Assembly (NCBI GenBank): GCA_017883495.1
Contig: JADGNL010000103.1
Coordinates: forward strand, 1 to 14,264
Length of the DNA stretch: 14,264 nucleotides
DNA from: Methanomicrobiales archaeon
Lineage (GTDB): Archaea > Halobacteriota > Methanomicrobia > Methanomicrobiales > Methanospirillaceae
Direction: 5' to 3'
Shown here: one piece after another, positions 1-6,501 of the stretch
Layout: each line of letters opens with the position of its first letter
Numbering within the stretch: the first letter of the stretch is position 1
Notes under the pieces: generated by a model
Databases searched by the model: none
Told to the model about the DNA's origin: nothing
Seen by the model: the letters and a program-made list of their open reading frames with translations, nothing else
Translations under genes and position numbers: made by a program

Positions 1-308
1 ACGACGTGGTAGATCACCGTGCCCGAGGTCGGCGGCTGATCGACGCCCCGGAGCAGGTGCATCAACACGGTCTTGCCCGCCCCCGAACGGCCGATGATCC
101 CTACGATCTCGCCCTCGCCGATCTCGAGCGAGATGTTCGAGAGCGCCCGCTTTCCGTTGAACTCCATGCAGACGCCATCGAGCGTGATCAGCGGCAGGGC
201 CGACCGGCCGTTCATCGCGCTCGACGAGGCCTCACCCGCATTCGCACGCCGCACGGCTCCGGTGCCCCCTCCCGGAGCGACGCTCACCGATCCCTCTCCG
301 TCACCCAT
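1..308 (-). CDS. atwA: AtwA-like ABC ATPase (methyl-coenzyme M reductase component A2), N-terminal fragment
   Basis: Cut by the left edge of the window; only about 102 N-terminal residues are visible. Residues near 40-100 form the start of an ABC ATPase domain with Walker A GRSGAGKT, followed by LMHLLRGV and PPTSGTVIYH. That run is characteristic of component A2 of the methyl-coenzyme M reductase system, an ATP-binding protein with two ABC domains that takes part in ATP-dependent reductive activation of McrA in methanogens. I chose ATG 308 because GGAGGA lies six bases upstream. This gives a roughly 35-residue Gly/Ser/Ala-rich N-terminal extension before the ABC fold. An in-frame ATG at 215 would remove most of it but has a poorly spaced Shine-Dalgarno. 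A TATA-like element and a palindrome lie just upstream. ABC ATPase is certain; the AtwA assignment rests on the residues around Walker A and would be settled by the missing C-terminus. Confidence 0.75.
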   Translation of the reverse strand, partial: MGDGEGSVSVAPGGGTGAVRRANAGEASSSAMNGRSALPLITLDGVCMEFNGKRALSNISLEIGEGEIVGIIGRSGAGKTVLMHLLRGVDQPPTSGTVIYHV

Positions 309-344
309 GATGGCTCCTCCGCGGCCGGCGCATCCGGCCCGGGA

Positions 345-358
345 ATAAGTACACTTAT
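345..358. promoter_or_regulatory. Perfect palindrome, candidate operator at the atwA transcription start
   Basis: ATAAGT-AC-ACTTAT is a perfect 6-bp inverted repeat with a 2-base centre. It sits about 25 bases downstream of the TATA-like element of the minus-strand atwA gene, so it would overlap the predicted transcription start. A related but shorter pair, ACTT-AA-AAGT, overlaps the TATA element at 369-378. Operator function is inferred from position and symmetry only. Confidence 0.4.
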
Positions 359-363
359 GGGCG

Positions 364-376
364 AAAATACTTAAAA
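364..376 (-). promoter_or_regulatory. TATA-like element for atwA
   Basis: On the minus strand this reads TTTTAAGTATTTT, an AT-rich island in otherwise GC-rich DNA. It lies in the 77-base gap after the DUF134 stop codon, with a predicted start point near 346 and a leader of about 40 bases containing the GGAGGA Shine-Dalgarno. It suggests atwA has its own promoter even if DUF134 transcripts read through. Confidence 0.5.
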
Positions 377-385
377 GTGGGGGAG

Positions 386-802
386 TCAGCGGCCCTGAAG
401 CGGCAGATACGGACAGTCCCCCGCCTGCGGACACGGCTCCCGGGTCCGCCGCGGGCAGGTGCCGGCCTGCGGGCATGGGCACTCGGCCATCGCGATCACC
501 TTGCCATGCACAAGAGCGTCCGCGACCTTCCGGCGGGCCTCGTGGAGGTCGCGCCAGAGGGTCTTTCGCGATATGCCCAGCACCACCGCGGCCTCCTCCT
601 GCTGGAGCCCCTCGAGATCGACCAGGCGGAGAGATTCGAGCTCGCCCGGCAGCAGGGCGACCCGCTCTGCGGTCTCCGCGGGCTTGCACTGCGGGGCGAA
701 GCACCGGAGCGGCAGGTCGTTCGCGATCTGCCGCCGCATCCGCGGGCGCCCGCGGGAGCGGCAGCAGGCCCCGTCCCCTTCGGTACCCTCTGCAGCCTCC
801 AT
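386..802 (-). CDS. DUF134-family HTH DNA-binding protein
   Basis: This 138-residue protein matches the DUF134 family: an RGRPRMRR basic segment near residues 17-24, then a sigma-70 region-4-like helix-turn-helix at about 63-95 (QQEEAAVVLGISRKTLWRDL). A Cys-rich tail follows with Cys108, 110, 116, 124 and 130 in two repeats of CPQAGxCP. The tail could bind Zn or an Fe-S cluster. Family members are presumed DNA-binding regulators of unknown target. It lies immediately upstream of and co-directional with the atwA-like gene, so it may regulate or be transcribed with it. No convincing Shine-Dalgarno precedes ATG 802, and the first 15 residues look non-conserved, so the exact start is uncertain. 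Family membership is seen in the motifs; the role is inference. Confidence 0.8.
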   Translation of the reverse strand: MEAAEGTEGDGACCRSRGRPRMRRQIANDLPLRCFAPQCKPAETAERVALLPGELESLRLVDLEGLQQEEAAVVLGISRKTLWRDLHEARRKVADALVHGKVIAMAECPCPQAGTCPRRTREPCPQAGDCPYLPLQGR

Positions 803-901
803 CCATGAGGTAGAGGGAGTGCTGGCCTAGTAAGGCTTCTGACGGCGATCCGCGGCCCGGTCCGAACGTCGGAGGCATCGGCAGATCCCTCCGTGAAATT
901 C

Positions 902-910
902 TTTTTTTAT
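902..910 (+). promoter_or_regulatory. TATA-like element for the ABC exporter operon
   Basis: TTTTTTTAT is centred about 27 bases before the ATG at 933, and no Shine-Dalgarno is visible between them. The spacing fits a leaderless archaeal transcript. The spacer also carries three tandem CATC units (917-928), probably incidental. Confidence 0.4.
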
Positions 911-932
911 CATTGCCATCCATCCATCAGTA

Positions 933-1661
933 ATGGCGGCCGTGATCGAGACCCGTGATCTTACAAAGCACTACGGCGAGACCGTGGCCGTGAACAATGT
1001 CTCGCTCGAGGTACCCGCGGGCGCGCTCTACGGGCTCCTCGGCCCGAACGGCTCGGGCAAGTCGACGACGATCCGGATGCTCTCCGGCCAGACCCGGCCC
1101 ACGGCCGGGACCGCGTCCGTGCTCGGCATCGACGTCGCGACGGACCCGGTCGGCGTCCGCCGCCGGATCGGGATCATCCCGGAGCAGGAGACCCCGCCCT
1201 CGTTCCTGACGGCCGCGGAGTACCTGCGGTTCGTCGGCTCGGTCCGGGCACTCGAAGGGACGGACGAGGCCGCGGACTGGTGGTTCGAGTTCCTGGACTT
1301 CGGCGACAAGCGCGACGTCCTCTGCAAGGACCTCTCGCGCGGCACGCGGCAGAAGCTGATGTTCGCGCAGGCCTTCCTCCATCGCCCCGAGCTCGCCCTG
1401 ATCGACGAACCCCTGGTCAACTTCGACCCGATCGTCCAGCACCAGGTCAAGGAGTTCCTGGTCGACTACGTCCGGCAGGGAAACACGATCTTCCTCTCGA
1501 CCCACATCCTCGAGGTGGCCGAGGAGATCTGCACGGGCTACGCGATCCTCCACCGGGGCCGCCTGCTCCACACGGGCACGCCCGACGAGCTCCGCGAGAC
1601 GGGCCGCCACCTGCCCGAGGTCTTCCTCGCCCTGGTCGGCCGGGACCCCGCCCATGCCTGA
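933..1661 (+). CDS. ABC transporter ATP-binding protein
   Basis: A complete 242-residue single-domain ABC ATPase. In order: A-loop Tyr14, Walker A GPNGSGKST at 37-45, Q-loop Gln85 in IIPEQE, signature LSRGTRQ at 134-140, Walker B LALIDEP at 154-160 with catalytic Glu159, D-loop Asp165, and H-loop STH at 189-191. The signature is LSRG rather than LSGG, and the segment after Walker B is LVNFDP rather than xxGLDP; both are tolerated in the DrrA/CcmA-type exporter ATPases it resembles. It hydrolyses ATP at the cytoplasmic face to drive the membrane protein encoded next. The stop codon overlaps the start of that gene by eight bases, indicating translational coupling. The substrate cannot be inferred. 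The transcript may be leaderless. Confidence 0.93.
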   Translation: MAAVIETRDLTKHYGETVAVNNVSLEVPAGALYGLLGPNGSGKSTTIRMLSGQTRPTAGTASVLGIDVATDPVGVRRRIGIIPEQETPPSFLTAAEYLRFVGSVRALEGTDEAADWWFEFLDFGDKRDVLCKDLSRGTRQKLMFAQAFLHRPELALIDEPLVNFDPIVQHQVKEFLVDYVRQGNTIFLSTHILEVAEEICTGYAILHRGRLLHTGTPDELRETGRHLPEVFLALVGRDPAHA

Positions 1662-3054
1662 CCTCTTCGTGGCGATGTTCAGGGAGGAGTGGCGGGTCCA
1701 TTCCGAACTCTTCGGCTCGGTCGGGTTCGCGCTCTTCCCGGTTCTCGTCGGCGCGATGGCGTGCATGGGCACGGTCCTCGTCCCGATCGTGAACGCGGCA
1801 CTGCCGGCCGGCGACCTCGCGACCATCGTCCACCTCCTCTTCCTCCTCGTCGGGGTCATGGTCGGGGGGTTCGGCCTCGTCGGGAACGAGGTCATGAACC
1901 GCCGCTTCGGCCAGGCCTCGTTCGTTGCGTACGCGGCACGGACCCTGCCCCTCTCCGAGCGCCGGATCTTCGCGGCGTTCGTCGCGAAGGACACGGTCTA
2001 CTACCTCCTGCTCTGGATCCTCCCGGTCATCGCGGGTGTGGCGCTCGCATCGCCGTTTGCCGGGCTCGCCCCCGCGACCGTGCTCCGGCTCGCCCTGACC
2101 CTGCTCCTCGCGTTCCTCTCCGGCCTGGCCGGCCTCTTCCTGATCACCACGGTCTGGGGCCGATCGAAGCTCGCGTTCGCCGTGCTCGCGGGAACCCTCG
2201 TCGCCGGGAGCGGGGCGATCGTCCTCGCCACCGGCGCGCTCCCGCCGTTCCCGCCGCTCGAGCTCTACCGCTCGTTCTCGTGGCCCCTCCTCGCCGCGAC
2301 TCTCGCCGCGATCGGGGCGGCGCTCGCGGTCTCGCTCCTGCTCTTTCACCCGGTCTCGAGCGGGAGCGAGCGGCGTCACCCGGACCGGTTCTCCGGCCTT
2401 GCCCGCCGTCTCGGCCGATTGCCCTACCCGGCGCTCGCGGCCAAGGACCTGCTCGACCTCTGGCGGAGCGGCGGCGGCGTCGCGCAGGTCCTCTTCGCAC
2501 TCCTCCTCCCGCTCGGCCTCTGCTGGTTCCTGATCTCGCTCCTGGCCCGGGTCCTGCCGACAAACGGCGTGCTTCTGCTCTTTTCAGTGCTCGCGGGCGT
2601 GCTCGGCTCGACCGTCTACACCTGGCTGACCGCGTTCGACACGTTCGGCCCGTACGGCTGTCTGCCGGTCGGCGTCGGGACGCTGATCCGGTCCAAGCTG
2701 ACTTCATTCGGCCTCCTCCAGGTCGTGCCGGCCGCCGTCGTCGCCGTCGCCGCCCTCGCGACAGGGAGCGGGGCAGTCGCCCTGCCCGCCGTCGCGCTCG
2801 CGCTCGGGCTCTCGGCCTGGGCGGTCGCAGTCACGGTCTACCTCGCCGGGCTCTCGCCGAACGTGCTGGTCTACGACCCGAAGGTCCTCGCGGTATATCT
2901 CGGCGGCGTCGGCCTGCCCGTCATCGCGCTCGTGGCGCTCGCATTCGCCTCTCCCTGGCTCGGGTTCGCGGCCCTGCTCCTCCTCGTGCCCGCCGCGCTC
3001 CTCGTCTCCGCCGGCGTCCGCCGATGGGAGGCCGCGGACGGCGCGTTCTTCTGA
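1654..3054 (+). CDS. ABC transporter permease, multi-spanning membrane protein
   Basis: 466 residues, mostly hydrophobic, with about twelve likely membrane segments. By eye these lie near 20-46, 58-78, 112-132, 140-166, 172-192, 208-230, 277-300, 303-325, 350-370, 375-397, 412-432 and 434-456. A charged cytoplasmic stretch around 232-272 (SGSERRHPDRF onward) divides two halves of roughly six segments each. The N-terminus has the amphipathic start common in ABC-2-type permeases. It overlaps the ATPase gene by eight bases and is its obvious partner; the pair would form an exporter of unknown substrate. A short hairpin, GAGCC-GCGG-GGCTC, lies at 3084-3097 after the stop but lacks a following T-run. 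The permease role is inferred from hydrophobicity and context, not from a recognised family motif. Confidence 0.88.
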   Translation: MPDLFVAMFREEWRVHSELFGSVGFALFPVLVGAMACMGTVLVPIVNAALPAGDLATIVHLLFLLVGVMVGGFGLVGNEVMNRRFGQASFVAYAARTLPLSERRIFAAFVAKDTVYYLLLWILPVIAGVALASPFAGLAPATVLRLALTLLLAFLSGLAGLFLITTVWGRSKLAFAVLAGTLVAGSGAIVLATGALPPFPPLELYRSFSWPLLAATLAAIGAALAVSLLLFHPVSSGSERRHPDRFSGLARRLGRLPYPALAAKDLLDLWRSGGGVAQVLFALLLPLGLCWFLISLLARVLPTNGVLLLFSVLAGVLGSTVYTWLTAFDTFGPYGCLPVGVGTLIRSKLTSFGLLQVVPAAVVAVAALATGSGAVALPAVALALGLSAWAVAVTVYLAGLSPNVLVYDPKVLAVYLGGVGLPVIALVALAFASPWLGFAALLLLVPAALLVSAGVRRWEAADGAFF

Positions 3055-3111
3055 GGAGTTCGCGTCGAGCCGCCGGTCATAGCGAGCCGCGGGGCTCCTG
3101 AGCCGGAATGT

Positions 3112-3123
3112 GAAAAAGAGAAA
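3112..3123 (-). terminator. T-rich terminator of the thermosome gene
   Basis: On the minus strand the sequence reads CTTTCTCTTTTTC about 45 bases past the thermosome stop codon. U-rich runs of this kind terminate archaeal transcripts. It lies in the convergent gap with the ABC permease. Confidence 0.4.
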
Positions 3124-3165
3124 GTCGGAAAACGGGGGTTATGGAAAGGTCTGTGGGGCCGGACT

Positions 3166-4833
3166 TCAGAAGTCCATGCCACCCATACCGCCCATTCCAC
3201 CCATGCCGCCGGGCATTCCGCCCATGCCGCCGCCCATCTCGCCGCCCGGGGGGGCTGCCGACTTGGACGCGGCGATGACGTCGTCGATCCGGAGGATCAT
3301 GACGGCTGCCTCAGCCGCGGACGAGATGGCCTGGGTCTTGACGCGCAGGGGCTCGATCACGCCGGCCGCCTGCATGTCGCCGGGGTGACCCGCGAAGACG
3401 TCGAGGCCCGCGGTCTTGCCGCCCTTCTCGTGGGCCGCGCGGAGCTCGACAAGCATGTCGATCGGGTCGAGGCCCGCGTTCTCGGCGAGCGTGCGGGGGA
3501 TGATCTCGAGGGCCGAGGCGAATGCCTCGATCGCGAGCTGGGCCCGGCCGCCGACCGTTGCGGCGTAGTCCTTGAGCCTGAGCGAGAGCTCGATCTCGGG
3601 CGAGCCGCCGCCCGCGACGAACTTGCCGTCCTCGATGACGACCGAGACGACCCGGATCGCGTCCTCGAGCGCACGGTTCAGCTCGTCGACCACGTGCTCG
3701 GTGCCGCCGCGCACGAGGATCGTGACCGCCTTCGGGTTCTTGCAGCCCGTGACGTAGGTCATCTCCTCGCCGGCGAGCTTCTTCTCCTCGACGGAGCCCG
3801 CGAAGCCGAGCTCCTCGGACGTGATCGCGTCGATCGACGAGACGAGCGAGGCGCCGGTGGCCCGGGCGAGCTTCTCCATGTCCGACTTCTTGACACGGCG
3901 CAGGGCGAAGACGCCGGCCTTCGCGAGGTAGTGCTGGGCGATGTCGTCGATCCCCTTCTGGCAGAAGAGGACGGTCGCGCCCGAGGCGACGATCTTCTCG
4001 ACGATCGAGCGGATCATCCGCTCCTCTTCGTCGAGGAATGCCTGGAGCTGGTCGGGGCTCGTGATGTTGATCTCGGCGTCGACCTCGGTCTTCTTGAACT
4101 CGACCGGGGCGTTGAGCAGGAGGATCTTCGCGTCCGTGACCTTCTTGGGCATGGCCGGGTGGACCCGCTCCTTGTCGATCAGCACGCCCTCGATGATCTC
4201 GGAGTCGTGGATCGAGCCGCCGACCTTCTTCTCGACCTTGATGTTGTCCTTGTCGACCGAGCCGTCGTCCTCGGCGACCATGCTGACCGCCTTCACGACG
4301 AGCTCGGTCAGCTTGTCCTTGGAGGCCTCGGCACCCTTGCCGGTCATCGCGGTCTCGGCGATCTTCTTGAGGAGGGCGAAATCGCCCTTCGTGATCGGGA
4401 TCGCGATCTCCTGGAGAATCGCCTGGGCCTTCTCGGCCGCGAGCCGGTACCCGGCCGCGATCACCGTGGGGTGGACGTCCTGGTCGAGGAGATCCTCGGC
4501 GCGCTTCAGGAGTTCGCCCGCGATCACGACGGCCGTGGTGGTGCCGTCGCCGACCTCGTCGTCCTGGGTCTTGGCGACCTCGACCATCATCTTCGCGGCC
4601 GGGTGCTCGATGTCCATCTCCTTGAGGATCGTGACGCCGTCGTTCGTGATAACGACGTCGCCGATCGTGTCGACGAGCATCTTGTCCATGCCCTTCGGGC
4701 CGAGCGTGGTCCTGACTGCGTTCGCGACGGCCTTTGCCGCCGCGATGTTGTTGCCCTGCGCGTCCCGTCCGCGGGTACGCGAGGATCCTTCCCTGAGGAT
4801 GAAGATCGGCTGTCCGGTAAGCTGTTGCGACAA
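3166..4833 (-). CDS. thsA: Thermosome subunit (group II chaperonin)
   Basis: An ATP-dependent folding chaperonin subunit of 555 residues from the preferred start, the usual family length. Visible motifs (numbered from that start) are the N-terminal GQPIFILREG, TRGRDAQ, LGPKGMDK near 44-51, NDGVT near 64-68, the ATP-site GDGTTT near 95-100, and VAGGGSPEIEL in the later equatorial half. The tail is Gly-Gly-Met-rich, which in this family projects into the cavity. I chose the TTG at 4833 (SQQLTGQPI) over the GTG at 4842, because that GTG lies inside the Shine-Dalgarno AGGTGAT, spaced four bases from the TTG. A strong TATA box lies about 45 bases upstream. Only one subunit gene is visible. It is convergent with the ABC permease and divergent from the VOC gene. 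Confidence 0.97.
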   Translation of the reverse strand: MSQQLTGQPIFILREGSSRTRGRDAQGNNIAAAKAVANAVRTTLGPKGMDKMLVDTIGDVVITNDGVTILKEMDIEHPAAKMMVEVAKTQDDEVGDGTTTAVVIAGELLKRAEDLLDQDVHPTVIAAGYRLAAEKAQAILQEIAIPITKGDFALLKKIAETAMTGKGAEASKDKLTELVVKAVSMVAEDDGSVDKDNIKVEKKVGGSIHDSEIIEGVLIDKERVHPAMPKKVTDAKILLLNAPVEFKKTEVDAEINITSPDQLQAFLDEEERMIRSIVEKIVASGATVLFCQKGIDDIAQHYLAKAGVFALRRVKKSDMEKLARATGASLVSSIDAITSEELGFAGSVEEKKLAGEEMTYVTGCKNPKAVTILVRGGTEHVVDELNRALEDAIRVVSVVIEDGKFVAGGGSPEIELSLRLKDYAATVGGRAQLAIEAFASALEIIPRTLAENAGLDPIDMLVELRAAHEKGGKTAGLDVFAGHPGDMQAAGVIEPLRVKTQAISSAAEAAVMILRIDDVIAASKSAAPPGGEMGGGMGGMPGGMGGMGGMGGMDF

Positions 4834-4873
4834 GAGTATCACCTGATGTGTCGATAATTTTGGTTTGTGGTTC

Positions 4874-4883
4874 TATATATAAA
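4874..4883 (-). promoter_or_regulatory. TATA box of the thermosome gene
   Basis: Minus strand TTTATATATA, the strongest TATA match in the window with the RPA promoter. It predicts a start point near 4855 and a leader of about 20 bases carrying AGGTGAT before the TTG start. No clear heat-shock operator was recognised beside it. Confidence 0.7.
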
Positions 4884-5109
4884 TTGTCACAACCGACTCT
4901 GATGCTTCGAGGGTTGATCTACCGGGCCGTCGGCTGGTGATGCATGACGGTGGGGGAGCGCAGCAATGAGAGAACTCTTTTGAATCGGTCTGTTGCCTCT
5001 GAAAATAAACGCGTTGGACAGGAATCGGATCGACCTTGCGCCACAGATCAATGCACCGTCGAAATCTCCTGACAATGAATCGATCGTTCCGATCCTTCAC
5101 GATATGGAT

Positions 5110-5118
5110 AAATATAAA
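5110..5118 (+). promoter_or_regulatory. TATA box of the VOC gene
   Basis: AAATATAAA is centred about 23 bases before ATG 5137. This places the transcription start at or within a few bases of the codon, so the mRNA is probably leaderless or nearly so. It also argues against the longer open frame that begins at 4993, which would put the promoter inside the coding sequence. Confidence 0.5.
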
Positions 5119-5136
5119 GAATACTGTGATTCGCCC

Positions 5137-5523
5137 ATGAAAATCAAACTGACAAGTGTCTTTGTAGACGACCAGGGTAAGGCTCTCACGTTTTATACGG
5201 AGGTCCTGGGCTTCGTTAAGAGATCGGATATTACGGCAGGGAACTACAGATGGTTGACGGTTGTTTCGCCTGAAGAGCAGGACGGCACTCAGTTGCTCCT
5301 TGAGCCCAACGAAAATCCCGCAGCAAAAACCTACCAGAGAGCGATCTTCGAGCAGGGTATTCCCGCTGCGATGTTCTTCGTTGACGACATTCAGAAGGAG
5401 TATCTGAGACTCAAAAGCCTTGGAGTAAAATTAACGATGGAGCCGACAAAAACACCCGGCTCGACCATTGCCGTCTTCGACGATACATGCGGAAACCTGA
5501 TTCAGATAACCCAGATGGACTAG
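5137..5523 (+). CDS. VOC (glyoxalase/bleomycin-resistance fold) family protein
   Basis: 128 residues from MKIKLTSVFVDDQGKALTFY, with the paired beta-alpha-beta-beta-beta modules of the vicinal-oxygen-chelate fold. The first module contains FYTEVLGF near residues 19-26. The second starts near AMFFVDDIQ and ends in IAVFDDTCGNLIQITQ. The combination of LLLEPNENPAAKTYQ, VDDIQKEY and FDDTCGNLIQI is typical of a widespread small VOC subfamily of uncharacterised substrate. The TTG at 4993 would add 48 residues with no domain, and ATG 5104 would add 11; both are disfavoured because the TATA box at 5110-5118 lies just upstream of ATG 5137. Codon use is visibly more AT-rich than in the neighbours (AAA, ATT, TTA present), suggesting later acquisition. 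It converges with the HTH gene, 15 bases from stop to stop. Confidence 0.9.
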   Translation: MKIKLTSVFVDDQGKALTFYTEVLGFVKRSDITAGNYRWLTVVSPEEQDGTQLLLEPNENPAAKTYQRAIFEQGIPAAMFFVDDIQKEYLRLKSLGVKLTMEPTKTPGSTIAVFDDTCGNLIQITQMD

Positions 5524-5538
5524 CCCGTTAAGAAACCG

Positions 5539-6462
5539 TCAGGCCCCGATCAGGTCGAGGAGTTCGTGCCCGTCCTCGAGCTGCCCGAGCGCCTCGGAGC
5601 CGATCAGGAGGGTCCGCCCGATCCGCTTCTGCCGCACCTCCTCGATCGTGACGCAGACCGCGTACGTGCGCGTGATCTCGGAGAGGTTGCCGATCAGGCC
5701 CGCGCGCTTCGTCACCGTCTGGGTCGAGCCGCATCCGGCAAGGATCGTCTGCTGCTCGTAGTGGGCCATCGCCTGGAACGGGGCGCGCCGGAGGAGGTGG
5801 AGCTCGAGGCCGAGCCGCTGGAGCGCGGAGAGCGCCGCGACCTCGGGCCCGGGCGCTGCGGGGGCCGACTCCTGCTCGAAGTGCGAGGCGTAGCGGAGGA
5901 TGTCGATGGACTCGATCACCTCGGCGTCGAAGAACTCCTCGAGCTTGACGGCCATCTCGAGCGTGGTGCCCATGCCGGCCTCGTACTTGCTGATCGTCCG
6001 CCGCGAGACGCCGAGCGCGTGCCCGAGGTCGCCGAGCGAGAGGTTCCGGCACTCGCGGAGCGCGCGGAGCACATCGCCGTCGATGTTCACGTACAGGCCG
6101 CCGGGCGAGGCGTAGACGAGCGGCGGCACGTTCTCGACGAAGTAGTCGTAGAGGGTCTCGGGGTGGACGGCCGCGATCCCGTAGCGGAGGTAGACCGCTC
6201 CGCGCTCGAGCTCGGCGTCGCGCCCGCGTTCGCCGACGATCAGGGGGAGGCCCCCGAGGTGGGTCGCGACGAGGTCGAGGTCCCTGGCGATCTCCTCGGA
6301 GACGTTGTCGATCGGGCTCGCGACCTTGATGATCAGGAGCACGTCCGTGCGCTTGGCTACGAGATCGAAGGAGCGCGGGCGGAGGTTGCACCGCTCCGAG
6401 CAGGCGAAGCCTGCCATCAGGAGCACGCTTACCGCTTTGTTTACGAGCCGATCTTGGACCAT
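5539..6462 (-). CDS. Archaeal HTH-type (XRE-like) transcriptional regulator
   Basis: 307 residues from MVQDRLVNKAVSVLLMAGF. Residues 1-115 form an N-terminal domain with the CSERCNLRPRSFDLVAKR segment and a hydrophobic VLLIIKVASP strand, resembling a nuclease-like fold without obvious catalytic residues. Residues 128-180 are an XRE-type helix-turn-helix (LSLGDLGHALGVSRRTISKYEAG). The C-terminal part ends in a compact alpha/beta region. This matches the conserved archaeal family annotated as putative HTH-type transcriptional regulatory protein. The open frame extends far upstream, but ATG 6462 is chosen because it matches the family N-terminus and lies 39 bases from the divergent tiaS start. 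Overlapping divergent promoters suggest possible autoregulation or co-regulation with tiaS. Family is confident; targets are unknown. Confidence 0.88.
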   Translation of the reverse strand: MVQDRLVNKAVSVLLMAGFACSERCNLRPRSFDLVAKRTDVLLIIKVASPIDNVSEEIARDLDLVATHLGGLPLIVGERGRDAELERGAVYLRYGIAAVHPETLYDYFVENVPPLVYASPGGLYVNIDGDVLRALRECRNLSLGDLGHALGVSRRTISKYEAGMGTTLEMAVKLEEFFDAEVIESIDILRYASHFEQESAPAAPGPEVAALSALQRLGLELHLLRRAPFQAMAHYEQQTILAGCGSTQTVTKRAGLIGNLSEITRTYAVCVTIEEVRQKRIGRTLLIGSEALGQLEDGHELLDLIGA

Positions 6463-6501
6463 CGGGCTTAATGAGACGTATCGCCCACGGAAGGTATAAT
6501 C
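6463..6501. promoter_or_regulatory. 39-base divergent promoter between HTH regulator and tiaS
   Basis: Both promoters must fit in or next to 39 bases. ATTATACC (minus strand, 6493-6500) is about 34 bases from the HTH start. CTTAATGA (plus, 6467-6474) is about 31 bases from the tiaS start. GGAAGGT (6489-6495) is a well-spaced Shine-Dalgarno for tiaS and overlaps the minus-strand TATA-like element. No Shine-Dalgarno is seen for the HTH gene. Confidence 0.45.

Larger units (their letters stand above)
4834..5136. other. 303-base spacer between thermosome and VOC genes
   Basis: No gene is supported here. It contains the thermosome leader and TATA box at the left and the VOC promoter at the right. 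Between about 4890 and 5100 the sequence is more AT-rich than the flanking genes and contains short open frames on both strands (up to 75 codons on the minus strand, 4873-5100). None has a recognisable domain or a good ribosome binding site. It may be decayed sequence or an unusually long regulatory spacer. Confidence 0.5.

Noticed and set aside
3385..4857. 490-codon open frame on the plus strand opposite the thermosome
   Set aside because: Composition is Arg/Asp/Leu-rich antisense of a conserved GC-rich gene; no domain and no ribosome binding site. The minus-strand thermosome fully explains the region.
4873..5100. 75-codon minus-strand ORF in the thermosome-VOC spacer as a small gene or transposase remnant
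   Set aside because: No family resemblance, no ribosome binding site, and it overlaps the thermosome TATA box.
4993..5136. N-terminal extension of the VOC protein from TTG 4993
   Set aside because: The extra 48 residues have no domain, and a TATA box at 5110-5118 would fall inside the coding region.
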